This document shows, piece after piece, positions 25,383 to 34,790 of a stretch of DNA of 64,000 nucleotides (within the stretch, counting starts at the first letter, position 1; every line of letters starts with the position of its first letter). The notes under the pieces were generated by a model. That model saw only the letters and a list, made by a program, of their open reading frames with translations, did no database searches and was not told the origin of the DNA. Source of the DNA: Meishania litoralis (lineage in GTDB: Bacteria > Bacteroidota > Bacteroidia > Flavobacteriales > Flavobacteriaceae); contig NZ_JBHFPV010000001.1 of NCBI RefSeq assembly GCF_042611095.1, positions 1,972,380 through 2,036,379 of the forward strand. The letters are read 5' to 3'. A program made the position numbers and the translations under genes.

Positions 25383-27995
25383 ATGAACTCCAAGGAAATC
25401 AGGACACAATTTTTGAATTTTTTCAAGGAGAAAAACCACAAGATCGTGCCCTCGGCGCCGATGGTCATAAAAGATGATCCCACACTGATGTTCACCAATG
25501 CGGGAATGAACCAGTTCAAGGAGTTTTTTTTGGGTAACAGTACTGCAAAACACTCCAGGATCGTCGATACCCAAAAATGTTTACGTGTCAGCGGTAAGCA
25601 TAATGACCTGGAGGAAGTGGGCAAAGACACCTATCACCATACGATGTTCGAGATGTTGGGTAATTGGAGCTTTGGCGATTATTTTAAAAAAGAGGCCATA
25701 GAATGGGCCTGGGAACTGCTCACCGAAGTGTTGAAGATCGATAAGAATAGGCTGTATGTCTCTGTTTTCGAAGGAAGCAACGATGACGATGCACTTGCTA
25801 TGGACCATGAGGCCTTTGATTTTTGGAAGGCCATTGTGCCCGAAGACCGCATTATTTTAGGAAATAAGAAAGATAATTTTTGGGAAATGGGGGACCAAGG
25901 TCCTTGTGGACCGTGTTCAGAGATTCATGTAGATATCCGCCCTGAAGAAGAAATGGCGAAGGTTTCGGGGGCTTCACTGGTCAATCAAGACCATCCGTTG
26001 GTCGTTGAGATCTGGAACCTCGTATTTATGCAGTACAATCGTAAGGCAAGCGGGCAATTGGAGCCACTACCATCGAAACATGTCGATACAGGTATGGGCT
26101 TTGAGCGCCTCTGTATGGTGCTGCAAGGGGTGAGGTCGAATTATGATACCGATATTTTTACCCCTATCATTCGCGAGATCGAGACTATAACGAGCTCAAA
26201 ATATTGTAATCAAGAAAAAACCGACGTCGCCATTCGCGTAATCGCCGACCATATACGTGCGGTCTCGTTTTCTATTGCCGATGGCCAACTGCCGAGCAAT
26301 ACAGGTGCGGGATATGTGATCCGAAGGATTCTAAGGCGTGCCATTCGCTACGGGTTCACCTTCTTGAATACAAAACAGCCCTTTATGTATCGCTTGGTCA
26401 AGGTATTGGCCGAAACCATGGGCAATGCTTTTCCTGAATTGAAAGAACAACGCCAGCTTATTGAAAATGTCATTAAAGAAGAAGAACATTCTTTTTTGAA
26501 GACCTTGGAACAAGGACTGGTGCTTCTCGATACGATAATACAAAAGAACAAGGGCAACGAAGTTGACGGGCGCAAAGCTTTCGAATTGTACGATACATAT
26601 GGCTTTCCCATAGATTTGACTTCCTTGATTTTGAGCGAAAAGGGCCTCTCGCTCGATGAAGAAGGTTTCAACTTGGCCATGCAGGAGCAAAAAGACCGTT
26701 CAAAATCGGCTTCCGAGGTTTCCAAAGAAGATTGGGTCGTACTCTCCGATGATGCTGAACAGGAGTTTGTAGGCTACGATGTTTTGGAAGCTGATGTAAG
26801 GCTGGTCAAATACCGAAAAGTGACCTCAAAAAAAGATGGTGAGCTTTATCAGCTGGTATTCAATCTGACACCGTTTTATGCCGAAGGGGGCGGACAGGTC
26901 GGCGACAAGGGTTATCTCGAAGTTCAGAACGGTGATGTGGTGTATATATTGGACACGAAGAAAGAGAATAACGAGATCGTGCATTTTGCGAAGAACCTTC
27001 CCAAACATTTGAACGGAGCGCTCAAGGCAGTTGTTGATAAAAAACAGCGCGGGCGAACCGAGGCCAACCACACGGCAACGCACCTGTTGCACCAAGCGTT
27101 GCGCGAGATTTTGGGAAACCATGTCGAACAAAAAGGCTCTGCCGTACATTCAAAATATCTTAGGTTCGACTTTTCTCATTTTGCCAAATTGACGACCGAT
27201 GAAATTCGTGCCGTGGAGAATTTTGTAAATGCACGTATCGATGGGCAATTGCCCTTGCAGGAAAAGCGAAATGCACCTATGGAAGAAGCCCTGGCGGAGG
27301 GTGCAATGGCACTTTTCGGTGAAAAATATGGCGATACGGTTCGTACCGTGAGGTTTGGCCAGTCGCTAGAATTGTGTGGAGGAACGCACGTAAAGAACAC
27401 TGCGGATATTTGGCACTTCAAGATCAGATCGGAAGGCGCCGTGGCCGCGGGAATCCGGCGTATAGAAGCGATTACCTCCGATGCTGTCAAAGAATTTTAT
27501 TTCGAGAACGACAGAACCCTCTATGAGATCAAAGATTTGTTGAACAATGCCCAAGACCCTGTCAAGGCAGTACAAACCTTACAGGAAGAAAATGCCAAGC
27601 TTAAAAAAGAAGTCGACCAACTTTTAAGGGACAAGGCCAAAAATCTTAAGGGAGATTTACAAAAAGAATTACAGGAAATCAATGGAATAAGATTTCTTGC
27701 CAAAAAAGTCGACTTGGACGTATCGGGCATCAAAGATCTGTCTTTTGAAATGGGAAGCAACGTTGACAATCTGTTTCTACTTTTTGCGACCGAGCAGAAT
27801 GGCAAAGCCTTGTTGTCTTGCTATATTTCAAAAAACTTGGTTGCCGAAAAAAACCTGAATGCAGGCAACATCGTGCGCGAACTTGGAAAATACATCCAAG
27901 GTGGTGGTGGCGGCCAGCCTTTCTTTGCCACGGCGGGGGGCAAGAATCCTAGTGGTATTGATGAAGCTTTGAAGCGGGCAAAGGATTTTTTGTAA
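25383..27995 (+). CDS. alaS: Alanyl-tRNA synthetase
   Basis: The 870-residue enzyme charges tRNA-Ala. The class II core occupies the first about 440 residues (motif TNAGMNQFKEFFLG; GMGFERLCMVLQG). The editing domain has the zinc-binding HTATHLLHQAL and CGGTH motifs (about 560-680), and the C-terminal C-Ala domain ends in GGGGGQPFFATAGG. Length is normal. A TATTTTTG box at 25294-25301 could be its -7 element. The GSCFA gene follows after 3 bp, so they probably share a transcript. Confidence 0.98.
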   Translation: MNSKEIRTQFLNFFKEKNHKIVPSAPMVIKDDPTLMFTNAGMNQFKEFFLGNSTAKHSRIVDTQKCLRVSGKHNDLEEVGKDTYHHTMFEMLGNWSFGDYFKKEAIEWAWELLTEVLKIDKNRLYVSVFEGSNDDDALAMDHEAFDFWKAIVPEDRIILGNKKDNFWEMGDQGPCGPCSEIHVDIRPEEEMAKVSGASLVNQDHPLVVEIWNLVFMQYNRKASGQLEPLPSKHVDTGMGFERLCMVLQGVRSNYDTDIFTPIIREIETITSSKYCNQEKTDVAIRVIADHIRAVSFSIADGQLPSNTGAGYVIRRILRRAIRYGFTFLNTKQPFMYRLVKVLAETMGNAFPELKEQRQLIENVIKEEEHSFLKTLEQGLVLLDTIIQKNKGNEVDGRKAFELYDTYGFPIDLTSLILSEKGLSLDEEGFNLAMQEQKDRSKSASEVSKEDWVVLSDDAEQEFVGYDVLEADVRLVKYRKVTSKKDGELYQLVFNLTPFYAEGGGQVGDKGYLEVQNGDVVYILDTKKENNEIVHFAKNLPKHLNGALKAVVDKKQRGRTEANHTATHLLHQALREILGNHVEQKGSAVHSKYLRFDFSHFAKLTTDEIRAVENFVNARIDGQLPLQEKRNAPMEEALAEGAMALFGEKYGDTVRTVRFGQSLELCGGTHVKNTADIWHFKIRSEGAVAAGIRRIEAITSDAVKEFYFENDRTLYEIKDLLNNAQDPVKAVQTLQEENAKLKKEVDQLLRDKAKNLKGDLQKELQEINGIRFLAKKVDLDVSGIKDLSFEMGSNVDNLFLLFATEQNGKALLSCYISKNLVAEKNLNAGNIVRELGKYIQGGGGGQPFFATAGGKNPSGIDEALKRAKDFL

Positions 27996-27998
27996 TCC

Positions 27999-28994
27999 AT
28001 GAAACTTCAGACCCATATTCCGCTAAACAAGGCTGAAAAGCCTATTGATTATGATAGCAGTATACTTCTACTTGGTTCATGCTTTTCGAATAACATAGGT
28101 CAAAAATTTGGATATTTTCAATTCAGGTCGGCTCATAATCCATTCGGTATTTTGTTCCATCCCAAGGCCATAGAGAATTTGATTGCCAAATCCATAGCTC
28201 AAAAAGAGTATTCAGAAGACGATATTTTCTTCCTCAACGAACAATGGCATTGTTATGATGTGCATTCCGATTTGAGTGACGCTTCAAAAGATAGGTTGGT
28301 ACAAAAGTTGAACAAAGGCCTTACAGGGGCTTACCAACAAATAAAAGAGTCTACCCATGTTATCGTTACATTGGGCACATCGTGGGTCTATCGTAGAACC
28401 GATGCAGGTCGAATCGTGGCCAATTGCCATAAAGTTCCTCAAAAGGAGTTTGAGAAGTTACTGTTGTCAATAGATGATATCTCGAAGAGTTTGCGAAATA
28501 TTATTGATTCGATCCGAGTTGTGAACCAAAAAGCCCTCATTATTTTTACTGTCTCCCCGGTACGCCACTTAAAAGATGGATTTACGGAAAATCAACTGAG
28601 CAAGTCTAGGCTGATTTCAGCGATACACGATATCCTTGGAGTTCCCCCTTTGGGGGTTAAGGGGCTTTCCCCCTCCTTTGGAGGGGGTCGGGGGGAGGCC
28701 TATTTCCCCTCATACGAAATCATGATGGATGAACTACGCGATTACCGGTTCTATGAAAGCGACATGGTACACCCGAATCAAGTGGCGATCGATTATATCT
28801 GGGAAAGGTTCAGGCAATCATGGATTTCAGAAAAAGCCTATCCCGTGATGGAACAAGTGGATGCCGTTCAAAAGGGATTGGCACATCGACCTTTTAATGC
28901 TGATTCGCTACGGCATAAAGAATTCAGGAAATCCCTCGAAGGGAAAATTACGTATCTTAAAGAACGATATCCCCATATGATATTCTATCAATGA
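27999..28994 (+). CDS. GSCFA domain protein with an in-frame repeat insertion
   Basis: The 331-residue protein shows the GSCFA signature (LLLGSCFSNNIGQKF near residue 23; RSAHNPFGILFHP) and a late DMVHPNQVAIDYIWERF segment. These recall SGNH-hydrolase-like enzymes, but the reaction is not established. Between ISAIHDILG and YFPSYEIMMDE the protein contains about 20 odd residues (VPPLGVKGLSPSFGGGRGEA) encoded by a GC-rich palindromic repeat (28639-28699) that has kept the frame. The stop overlaps the next start (ATGA), so alaS, this gene and the DUF4230 gene form a run. Confidence 0.88.
   Translation: MKLQTHIPLNKAEKPIDYDSSILLLGSCFSNNIGQKFGYFQFRSAHNPFGILFHPKAIENLIAKSIAQKEYSEDDIFFLNEQWHCYDVHSDLSDASKDRLVQKLNKGLTGAYQQIKESTHVIVTLGTSWVYRRTDAGRIVANCHKVPQKEFEKLLLSIDDISKSLRNIIDSIRVVNQKALIIFTVSPVRHLKDGFTENQLSKSRLISAIHDILGVPPLGVKGLSPSFGGGRGEAYFPSYEIMMDELRDYRFYESDMVHPNQVAIDYIWERFRQSWISEKAYPVMEQVDAVQKGLAHRPFNADSLRHKEFRKSLEGKITYLKERYPHMIFYQ
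28639..28699. repeat. Palindromic CCCCTTT/GGGG repeat inside the GSCFA reading frame
   Basis: The stretch consists of alternating C and G tracts (TTCCCCCTTTGGGGG, CTTTCCCCCTCCTTTGGAGG, GGGTCGGGGGGAGG) and is able to fold on itself. It resembles the CCCTAAAGGG repeats that flank the DUF559 gene at 54492-54530 and 54989-55030. It is about 61 bp and keeps the frame without a stop. Confidence 0.7.
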
Positions 28995-29605
28995 AGAAAG
29001 TACTGGCAGGAGCGTTGATTACCTTGGCGGCCGTTTTGGTCTTTCGTTCTTGTTCCAAGGGCAATGAAGAAAAATCAATACTTCAAGAGAACTCGATGCT
29101 GATCCAACAACAGATCGAGAGTGTTTCAAAGCTGATCGTGACCGAAGGCCATTTTTCCGAAGTTTACAATTACAAAGATTCGCAGCAACTTTTCGGCCCA
29201 TTGATCACTGCCGATAAAAAGGCCTTGGTAGTTGTCAATGCCGAGGTCACTGTGGCTTATGATTTATCAAAAATAGACTTTCAGATCGATGACACTGCCA
29301 AAACGCTGCGGATCAACAGAATTCCCGAACCCGAAATAAAGTTGAATCCTGATTTTGAGTACTATGACGTAACCGCCGATTATCTCAATCAATTCAACGC
29401 TGCCGATTATAATACGATCAAAAAGAATGTCAATGCTTCCTTGATGCGAAAGGTCGAGGCATCCTCCCTGAAAAGAAACGCCCAAAACCGCTTGATCGGC
29501 GAACTTCAGAAGTTTTATATTTTGACCAATTCCATGGGGTGGACTTTGGAATATGATGATGAACCGGTCGGTCAAAACTTCATGCAACTATTGCCTAAAG
29601 ACTAG
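28991..29605 (+). CDS. DUF4230 domain protein
   Basis: A 204-residue protein with a hydrophobic N-terminus (LAGALITLAAVLVFRSC; the Cys could be a lipid site) and the DUF4230 body (about 35-195), recognisable by TEGHFSEVYNYKDSQQ and by alternating strands ending in a conserved helix (MRKVEASSLKRNAQNRLIGE). It is probably an envelope protein of unknown function. The start overlaps the GSCFA stop by 4 bp. Confidence 0.85.
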   Translation: MKKVLAGALITLAAVLVFRSCSKGNEEKSILQENSMLIQQQIESVSKLIVTEGHFSEVYNYKDSQQLFGPLITADKKALVVVNAEVTVAYDLSKIDFQIDDTAKTLRINRIPEPEIKLNPDFEYYDVTADYLNQFNAADYNTIKKNVNASLMRKVEASSLKRNAQNRLIGELQKFYILTNSMGWTLEYDDEPVGQNFMQLLPKD

Positions 29606-29672
29606 GGCCAAAATGGCGATGATTCGAAAACCATGGATTTTATTTTTTACCTTAATTGGAAAATAAACAACT

Positions 29673-30311
29673 ATGTCTTTGAAACAACAGCACAATAGAA
29701 GAAATTTTTTAAAATCGACAGGGTTATTGGGCGCAGGATTATTGGTTCCCAATATCAATTTGGCTTCAAATGGAACAATTGCCATGAATGATGGCATACA
29801 TCAATTTGGAAAACGCGAAGGATTCACGGATCAGATAAGTATTTTGGTTTCAATGATGGATTGGATGCGGGCTACCGTGTTGAGGTCAGTTGACGGGCTG
29901 TCACAAAAAGAACTCGATTTTCTGTTGGATGAGGAGTCAAATTCGATAGGTGCCATGTTACTTCATCTAGGTGCAACAGAGCGGTTTTATCAAATTCATA
30001 CTTTTGACGGAAGGGCTTGGGGCGATTTTGACAAAAAGGATACGGATCAATGGGAGGTCGCTAGCCGTTTGGGGCAAAAGGGCCGCGAAATAATCAAGGG
30101 AAACCCTCTTTCATATTATACCGATAATCTTGAGAAGGTGAGAGAACGAACGAAGAAGCTACTTAAAGAGCGCGATGATAGTTGGTTAATGGAATCGACT
30201 ATGTTCTTTGGCAATGAGCCCACCAACAACTATTGCAAATGGTTTCATGTGGTCGAACATGAATCGAACCATAATGGGCAGATAAAATATATCAAAGGTA
30301 GAATGGCCTAA
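29673..30311 (+). CDS. DinB superfamily protein with Tat-type signal
   Basis: The 212-residue protein begins with a twin-arginine-like export signal (RRNFLKSTGLLGAGLLV), then a four-helix DinB/DUF664 domain. Likely metal-ligand histidines are at GAMLLHLGATERFYQ and WFHVVEHESNHNGQI (HxxxH near the end). DinB folds serve as metal-dependent thiol transferases or remain unassigned; export of one is less common. The stop abuts the esterase gene on the other strand, with no spacer. Confidence 0.82.
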   Translation: MSLKQQHNRRNFLKSTGLLGAGLLVPNINLASNGTIAMNDGIHQFGKREGFTDQISILVSMMDWMRATVLRSVDGLSQKELDFLLDEESNSIGAMLLHLGATERFYQIHTFDGRAWGDFDKKDTDQWEVASRLGQKGREIIKGNPLSYYTDNLEKVRERTKKLLKERDDSWLMESTMFFGNEPTNNYCKWFHVVEHESNHNGQIKYIKGRMA

Positions 30312-31571
30312 CTATTCCATTACTTTTTTTACCCATTTTATATATTGTTTCCAGTCGTAATCGGTGACATCATGTTTTCCTGTGCGAATGTGATAGGCCA
30401 CCGTATTCTGTATCGGCGTATTTACCTCTGGCATTTCTATCGTATCAATGCCCGTTTTGCCAAATAATCTGTAAACAGCGGTTGCGTAATGTGCCGATAG
30501 AAACTCGCCTTTGGGGTCGGCCCATTCATCTTCTTGGGCACTCGCCACATAAAGCGGCCGTGGCGCCATAAGGGCCAAAAGTTGATGTTGGTCAATGGGT
30601 AACGCCTCCTCATTGTTGTTGTATGCATTGAAATTATCGCAGAACCAATGCGGAAAACTCTCATTAATGCGGCCAACGGTTTCACCGAACCGGCGTTTTG
30701 AAAGCGCGGCACCGCCACAACCCGAATCATTACTGATGACCGCGGCAAAACGATCGTCCATTGCACCGGCCCAAAGTGCGGCCTTTCCTAATCTGGAGTG
30801 GCCGAATACAATAACCTTGCCCACAGCACTGTCTTGCACGAGATAATCCATGGCACGGCTCAGGCCGAAGGCCCATGCGGCAATGCTTCCCCACTCATCG
30901 GCTTTTGGTTTTTCTTGTCCTGGTTCATAAAACAATTGGTGCAATCCATCCGAAAAATCGTTTTTATCGGGATCTAGTTCACCATAATAAATGGTAGCCA
31001 AGCCCATGCCCGAAGCAATTATGTTGGTGATATCCCAGCGATTAATCCGAACGCCTCGTGATTTTTCGGTCGGGGTATTGTTATCGATTCCAAAATCTTC
31101 ATTGTTCATAGACCATGCCGATGTAACGATTACGTTTTCATCACTGGTCGTAGTATGATTTCCATAGAAATTAAGGCCAAGGAAAAGAGGAACTTTTTCA
31201 GTGGTTTTCGGTAAATACATCAAAATGGTAAACGATAGTGATTTTTTGTCTTTTTCCAGGGTGACCTGCACTTGTTTTCTATGAGCCGTTCCGTTAAAGG
31301 CATTCGTATTTTCTTCGATTAGCTTGAAGGAAATATCATCTAGATTTCCAGGAACCTTGCCATATACTTCATTTTCAAAGAAAGCAAGCAGTTCTGGGCG
31401 CCTAACTTTAGACCAAGCCTTTTCATTTTCGATTTTAGTTCCGCTATAGGATGTCAATGGATCCGGAACGCTGAATTCAGGAACTTTGGTTTCATCATAA
31501 TTGGGCTCAAATTGCGCAATGGCCATGGAAGACATGATTGTAAGGAAATAAATAAAAAGAAATGATTTCAT
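30312..31571 (-). CDS. Secreted CE15-like glucuronoyl esterase / alpha-beta hydrolase
   Basis: This 419-residue protein has a signal peptide (1-19, ending MAIAQ) and an alpha/beta-hydrolase fold. The nucleophile elbow is GHSRLGKAALWAG with Ser near 258, the general CE15 pattern (GxSRxGK), followed by NDSGCGGAALSKRR. The catalytic His is probably in HIRTGKHDVTDYDW. Glucuronoyl esterases cleave ester links between glucuronic acid of plant or algal glycans and alcohols. The family call is likely; the natural substrate is unknown. Neighbours are not polysaccharide genes. Confidence 0.82.
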   Translation of the reverse strand: MKSFLFIYFLTIMSSMAIAQFEPNYDETKVPEFSVPDPLTSYSGTKIENEKAWSKVRRPELLAFFENEVYGKVPGNLDDISFKLIEENTNAFNGTAHRKQVQVTLEKDKKSLSFTILMYLPKTTEKVPLFLGLNFYGNHTTTSDENVIVTSAWSMNNEDFGIDNNTPTEKSRGVRINRWDITNIIASGMGLATIYYGELDPDKNDFSDGLHQLFYEPGQEKPKADEWGSIAAWAFGLSRAMDYLVQDSAVGKVIVFGHSRLGKAALWAGAMDDRFAAVISNDSGCGGAALSKRRFGETVGRINESFPHWFCDNFNAYNNNEEALPIDQHQLLALMAPRPLYVASAQEDEWADPKGEFLSAHYATAVYRLFGKTGIDTIEMPEVNTPIQNTVAYHIRTGKHDVTDYDWKQYIKWVKKVME

Positions 31572-31597
31572 TAATACCGACTATGGAATTAGTGTTT

Positions 31598-33349
31598 CTA
31601 AGCTACAAAACTTTTTGCCACCAAGGCTACACCGTCATCTATAAGTTGGCCCACTTTAGGGTTGTCTATTTTCACAGTTTGAAGATGCGATAAGATTTCA
31701 TTGGCAAATACAATATCGCCATTGGTCTTGGCCAGTTCATAGAGTTCTACGGGCAGCAACCAGTCCAACGTATGGTTTTCCTTGACTTCTTCAAAGACCT
31801 TATGGCGTGAGATGGTGGTGTTCGTTCCTTCCCGAAACTCCCTGATTTGCCGATATAATTGCTCTAACTTTATTTTCTGACTATCTTTTTCGGTCTTTAT
31901 GGTCGTGCTGCTCAATTTGTGGGTGACCCTATCAAAACTGTTCAGATCGGCAGGGCCGTTGAAGGCTGAGACAATACGCTCGCCAATGGCCATATTATAA
32001 AGTTCGTCATTTGATTCGAACAGTACTTTGTCGTTATGCAGTACTTTGCAGTTTTTCATAGTGACCAAGATTATCTGCCCGCTGAGGTTACGGGTACCGG
32101 TAATAATATGTCCGGTGACCATAATATTTCCTTCGAATTCTAGCGAAACCATTTCTCCCTCGTAAATATTATAGGCTTTTAGATCTCGGGGACTCATATC
32201 TTCTATGGCCAGGTTAATGCCCTTTAATTTACCGATAGGGCTACCAAAGCCCGTGGAATGCCTTTCAACGCTATGGCCCACCAGTTCCTTTTCGCGATAG
32301 GCAAGTGCCGTTGGCCCCTCCGTTTGAAAAAATACCGGTTTGCCCTCATGGGCGATCATACTTTTGAAGTTTCCTGAAATTTGAAGACCAGTACTTAATT
32401 CAATCGTGCCCAACTCTTTTGAATGGATCAATTTTTCGAGCCCGGAGAATCCGCCTTTGCGCAGGGCCATGGTATTCGCAAATTCTTCCAATACCTGACT
32501 TAGAAAAGCAAAATCGGGAGTTACGAACAATTGAGGCTGAGGTTTTGTAATATCGAAAGCAGTGCGCGCCGCCTCAATGGAATACGGAATCTTTTTGACT
32601 TTGTCGGTCATGCACCAAGCACTTTCACCGATTGAACTCAGTAGCCCTGCCCCATATATTTTAGGGTTTTTGACCGTGCCGATCAGCCCGTATTCCACGG
32701 TCCACCAATGAAGGTTTCGTATCAAGGCGATTTCACTGGGCTCACCCATGTTTTTTTGTAGTTCTTCAATATGTTCTTCGGCCTTGTCGATCTCGACCTT
32801 CGGGGTGCCCGATGCTTCTTTTATGATAGAAAGATGCCTGACGGCCTCGTAAAGTTCAAAATCTTTGGCACTTGAAATAGCCTTGCAGCCTATTTCCCCG
32901 AATCGTCTCAAATACTCTGCATATTCAGGGTTGGCGATTATGGGTGCATGACCCGCCCCTTCATGGATAATATCGGGTGCCGGGGTATATTCGATATGTT
33001 CGAGTTGGCGTATATCTGAGGCGATTACAAGCACATTGTACGCTTGAAATTCCATAAAGGCGGACGGTGGTATAAAACCGTCAACTGCGACCGCGGCCCA
33101 ACCGATTTCCTTTAAAATGCGGTTCATGCCGTACATATTAGGAATATGGTCGATCGAGATGCCCGTTTTTTTAAGTCCGTCCAAGTATGACCGATGGGCG
33201 ACCTTGCTCAAATAATCGACATTTTTTCGCATCACATACCGCCATACGGCTTGATCTATCGCCGAATACTCGGTATAGTTCTGAGGTTTTATATACTGCT
33301 TTAAATGTTTGGGAAGCTTGTCTAATATGGCATTACTTTCGTATGTCAT
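31598..33349 (-). CDS. Aromatic amino acid hydroxylase (phenylalanine 4-monooxygenase-like)
   Basis: A 583-residue protein whose first about 330 residues are the pterin-dependent hydroxylase fold. The non-haem iron site is seen as HEGAGHAPII with the third ligand Glu in LRRFGEIGCKA, near residues 130-155. It would hydroxylate phenylalanine or a related aromatic amino acid with tetrahydropterin and O2. About 250 further C-terminal residues (YREKELVGHSVERHSTGFG ...) form a domain I do not recognise; bacterial enzymes are usually under 300 residues. ATG 33347-33349 is preferred over an upstream extension that would run through the terminator at 33381-33409. Confidence 0.88.
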   Translation of the reverse strand: MTYESNAILDKLPKHLKQYIKPQNYTEYSAIDQAVWRYVMRKNVDYLSKVAHRSYLDGLKKTGISIDHIPNMYGMNRILKEIGWAAVAVDGFIPPSAFMEFQAYNVLVIASDIRQLEHIEYTPAPDIIHEGAGHAPIIANPEYAEYLRRFGEIGCKAISSAKDFELYEAVRHLSIIKEASGTPKVEIDKAEEHIEELQKNMGEPSEIALIRNLHWWTVEYGLIGTVKNPKIYGAGLLSSIGESAWCMTDKVKKIPYSIEAARTAFDITKPQPQLFVTPDFAFLSQVLEEFANTMALRKGGFSGLEKLIHSKELGTIELSTGLQISGNFKSMIAHEGKPVFFQTEGPTALAYREKELVGHSVERHSTGFGSPIGKLKGINLAIEDMSPRDLKAYNIYEGEMVSLEFEGNIMVTGHIITGTRNLSGQIILVTMKNCKVLHNDKVLFESNDELYNMAIGERIVSAFNGPADLNSFDRVTHKLSSTTIKTEKDSQKIKLEQLYRQIREFREGTNTTISRHKVFEEVKENHTLDWLLPVELYELAKTNGDIVFANEILSHLQTVKIDNPKVGQLIDDGVALVAKSFVA

Positions 33350-33380
33350 TTTCTGTGCATTTTTGCAGACTAAAGGTACG

Positions 33381-33409
33381 AAAAAAGCCCTGACGGTAAC
33401 GTCAGGGCT
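33381..33409 (-). terminator. Terminator of the DUF4136 gene
   Basis: Minus strand: AGCCCTGAC-GTTACC-GTCAGGGCT followed by a T run. It is 25 bp beyond the DUF4136 stop and 32 bp before the hydroxylase start. Confidence 0.85.
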
Positions 33410-33433
33410 CATACTCGTTATCGTAGAAAGACT

Positions 33434-34003
33434 TTATTGGTTGGCCGCCACGGCATTTGGCGGATAGGCCTCAAGTATCTGTGAAACGAATTCGCGAATT
33501 CGTTCTTCTTTCTTTTCAATATTCGAAATATTGTTCAGGTTGCCAACGCCCTTGCCTTGCCAGACCAATTCTTTGCTCTTAGAATCGATAAGGTCGATGT
33601 AAAGTGAACCTTCGGTACGGGTGCTGACGTTATTGCCATAGTACCCGGGGCCCCATCCACCCCAATACCAAGGGTTCCAGCCCCAACCAAAAGCACCGCC
33701 CCAGTAGTTGTTGTATATATCTACTTGTTCTTTTTCCTTCGTGAAGATGCTGATCAATATGTCGGGGTTCTCCGATTTGACAAAACCTCTTGAGCTTAAC
33801 TCGGCGTCGATGGCCCTTAAAATCCTCTTTTTATCCAAATCCGAAATTTGGGCCTTGTCGATTCCTGTTTTGTAAAACGCGTACGATTTATAGTTGTTGA
33901 AGTTCGCCTCGCGATCATAATCAGAGAGTACGCGCACCGAGGCGCAAGAGCTTAAAAAAAGCAAGACCATCATCGGTATTGCCAAAATCTTAATCTTTTT
34001 CAT
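33434..34003 (-). CDS. DUF4136 lipoprotein
   Basis: A 189-residue protein with a lipoprotein signal (MKKIKILAIPMMVLLFLSSC, lipid Cys near 20), the DUF4136 body (VLSDYDREANFNNYKSYAFY, then RILRAIDAELSSRGF), a Trp/Gly-rich insert (WNPWYWGGWGPGYYG) and a helical end (REFVSQILEAYPP). Start at 34001-34003; an ATG two codons upstream is equally possible. It probably sits in the periplasm or outer membrane; function unknown. Terminator directly downstream. Confidence 0.88.
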   Translation of the reverse strand: MKKIKILAIPMMVLLFLSSCASVRVLSDYDREANFNNYKSYAFYKTGIDKAQISDLDKKRILRAIDAELSSRGFVKSENPDILISIFTKEKEQVDIYNNYWGGAFGWGWNPWYWGGWGPGYYGNNVSTRTEGSLYIDLIDSKSKELVWQGKGVGNLNNISNIEKKEERIREFVSQILEAYPPNAVAANQ

Positions 34004-34079
34004 AACCAAAGTTTTTTATGTAATGGAGTATCTATATGTTGTAAAATAATTCTCAAAAATCATGCCGAGATTCACTTCT

Positions 34080-34241
34080 TTAGCTTTGGGTATTGGTCTT
34101 TGGATCATAGCCATACGGGCAATGCCTGCAGCCACTTTCGCAGCAATGACCTCTTTTTAGATGATACTGTTCTGTAAAGACGCGAAAACCTTCTTTCGAC
34201 ATATAGTAATCTCCCTCTTCAAGTGGAATGAACTCTTTCAT
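34080..34241 (-). CDS. Small cysteine-rich DUF5522-type protein (53 residues)
   Basis: The short frame reads MKEFIPLEEGDYYMSKEGFR and continues to GHCCESGCRHCPYGYDPKT. The CC-x3-C-x2-C cysteine pattern looks like a metal site and matches small conserved proteins annotated as DUF5522 in Bacteroidota; the family number is from memory. It precedes the DUF4136 gene on the same strand by 76 bp. The conserved motif argues that it is a real gene despite its size. Confidence 0.75.
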   Translation of the reverse strand: MKEFIPLEEGDYYMSKEGFRVFTEQYHLKRGHCCESGCRHCPYGYDPKTNTQS

Positions 34242-34446
34242 ACTGCAATGCCTTCATGTAAAGAATCTTCTAAAATTACTTCAATTCTGTTAATAAGCAT
34301 ATTTTGATTTTCTTAAAACGTTGAATTTCTAGGGGTCAAACGATGATTTTAAAGAATTGGTACAATTGTTGGCAACATATACGTGCGGGCATCAAATGGG
34401 CGGCTTTAACAATTATCTTTGAATATGTTCGTTTAAATACAGGTCT

Positions 34447-34776
34447 ATGGTTTTGGTCTTTAAACATTTCTTCTATAAAAATTATGTAGGGCTTTCGCTT
34501 TGGCCTTTCATTTTTCTTAAGAATGACGCCCTAAAAAACGATGCCGTACTTGTGAATCACGAGAAGATCCACTTAAAGCAACAGCAAGAATTATTGATAT
34601 TGCCGTTCTATGTGCTGTATATTTTCGAATGGCTCTTACGGTCCCTTTATTATTTGGATAGCTATAGGGCCTATCAGAACATTAGTTTTGAACGTGAGGC
34701 CTATCAGAACGAAAGAAACTTGAACTACACTTCTGAACGAAGGACTTTCGGTTTTTTAAAGTATCTTTTTTATTAA
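34447..34776 (+). CDS. Small membrane protein with HExxH motif
   Basis: A 109-residue protein with hydrophobic segments near residues 8-24 and 50-68 and a zinc-protease-like HEKIHLKQQQEL motif in the middle (about 38-49). HExxH is the usual metalloprotease motif, and here it falls at the start of a helix before a membrane segment. I do not recognise a named family; a tiny membrane protease or a degenerate remnant of one are both possible. The PLP-enzyme gene follows after 14 bp. Confidence 0.65.
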   Translation: MVLVFKHFFYKNYVGLSLWPFIFLKNDALKNDAVLVNHEKIHLKQQQELLILPFYVLYIFEWLLRSLYYLDSYRAYQNISFEREAYQNERNLNYTSERRTFGFLKYLFY

Positions 34777-34790
34777 GTTAAAGGGATAGT

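Noticed and set aside
31598..33412. Hydroxylase start at 33412
   Set aside because: It would place translated sequence over the upstream gene's terminator hairpin; ATG 33347-33349 fits the family N-terminus.
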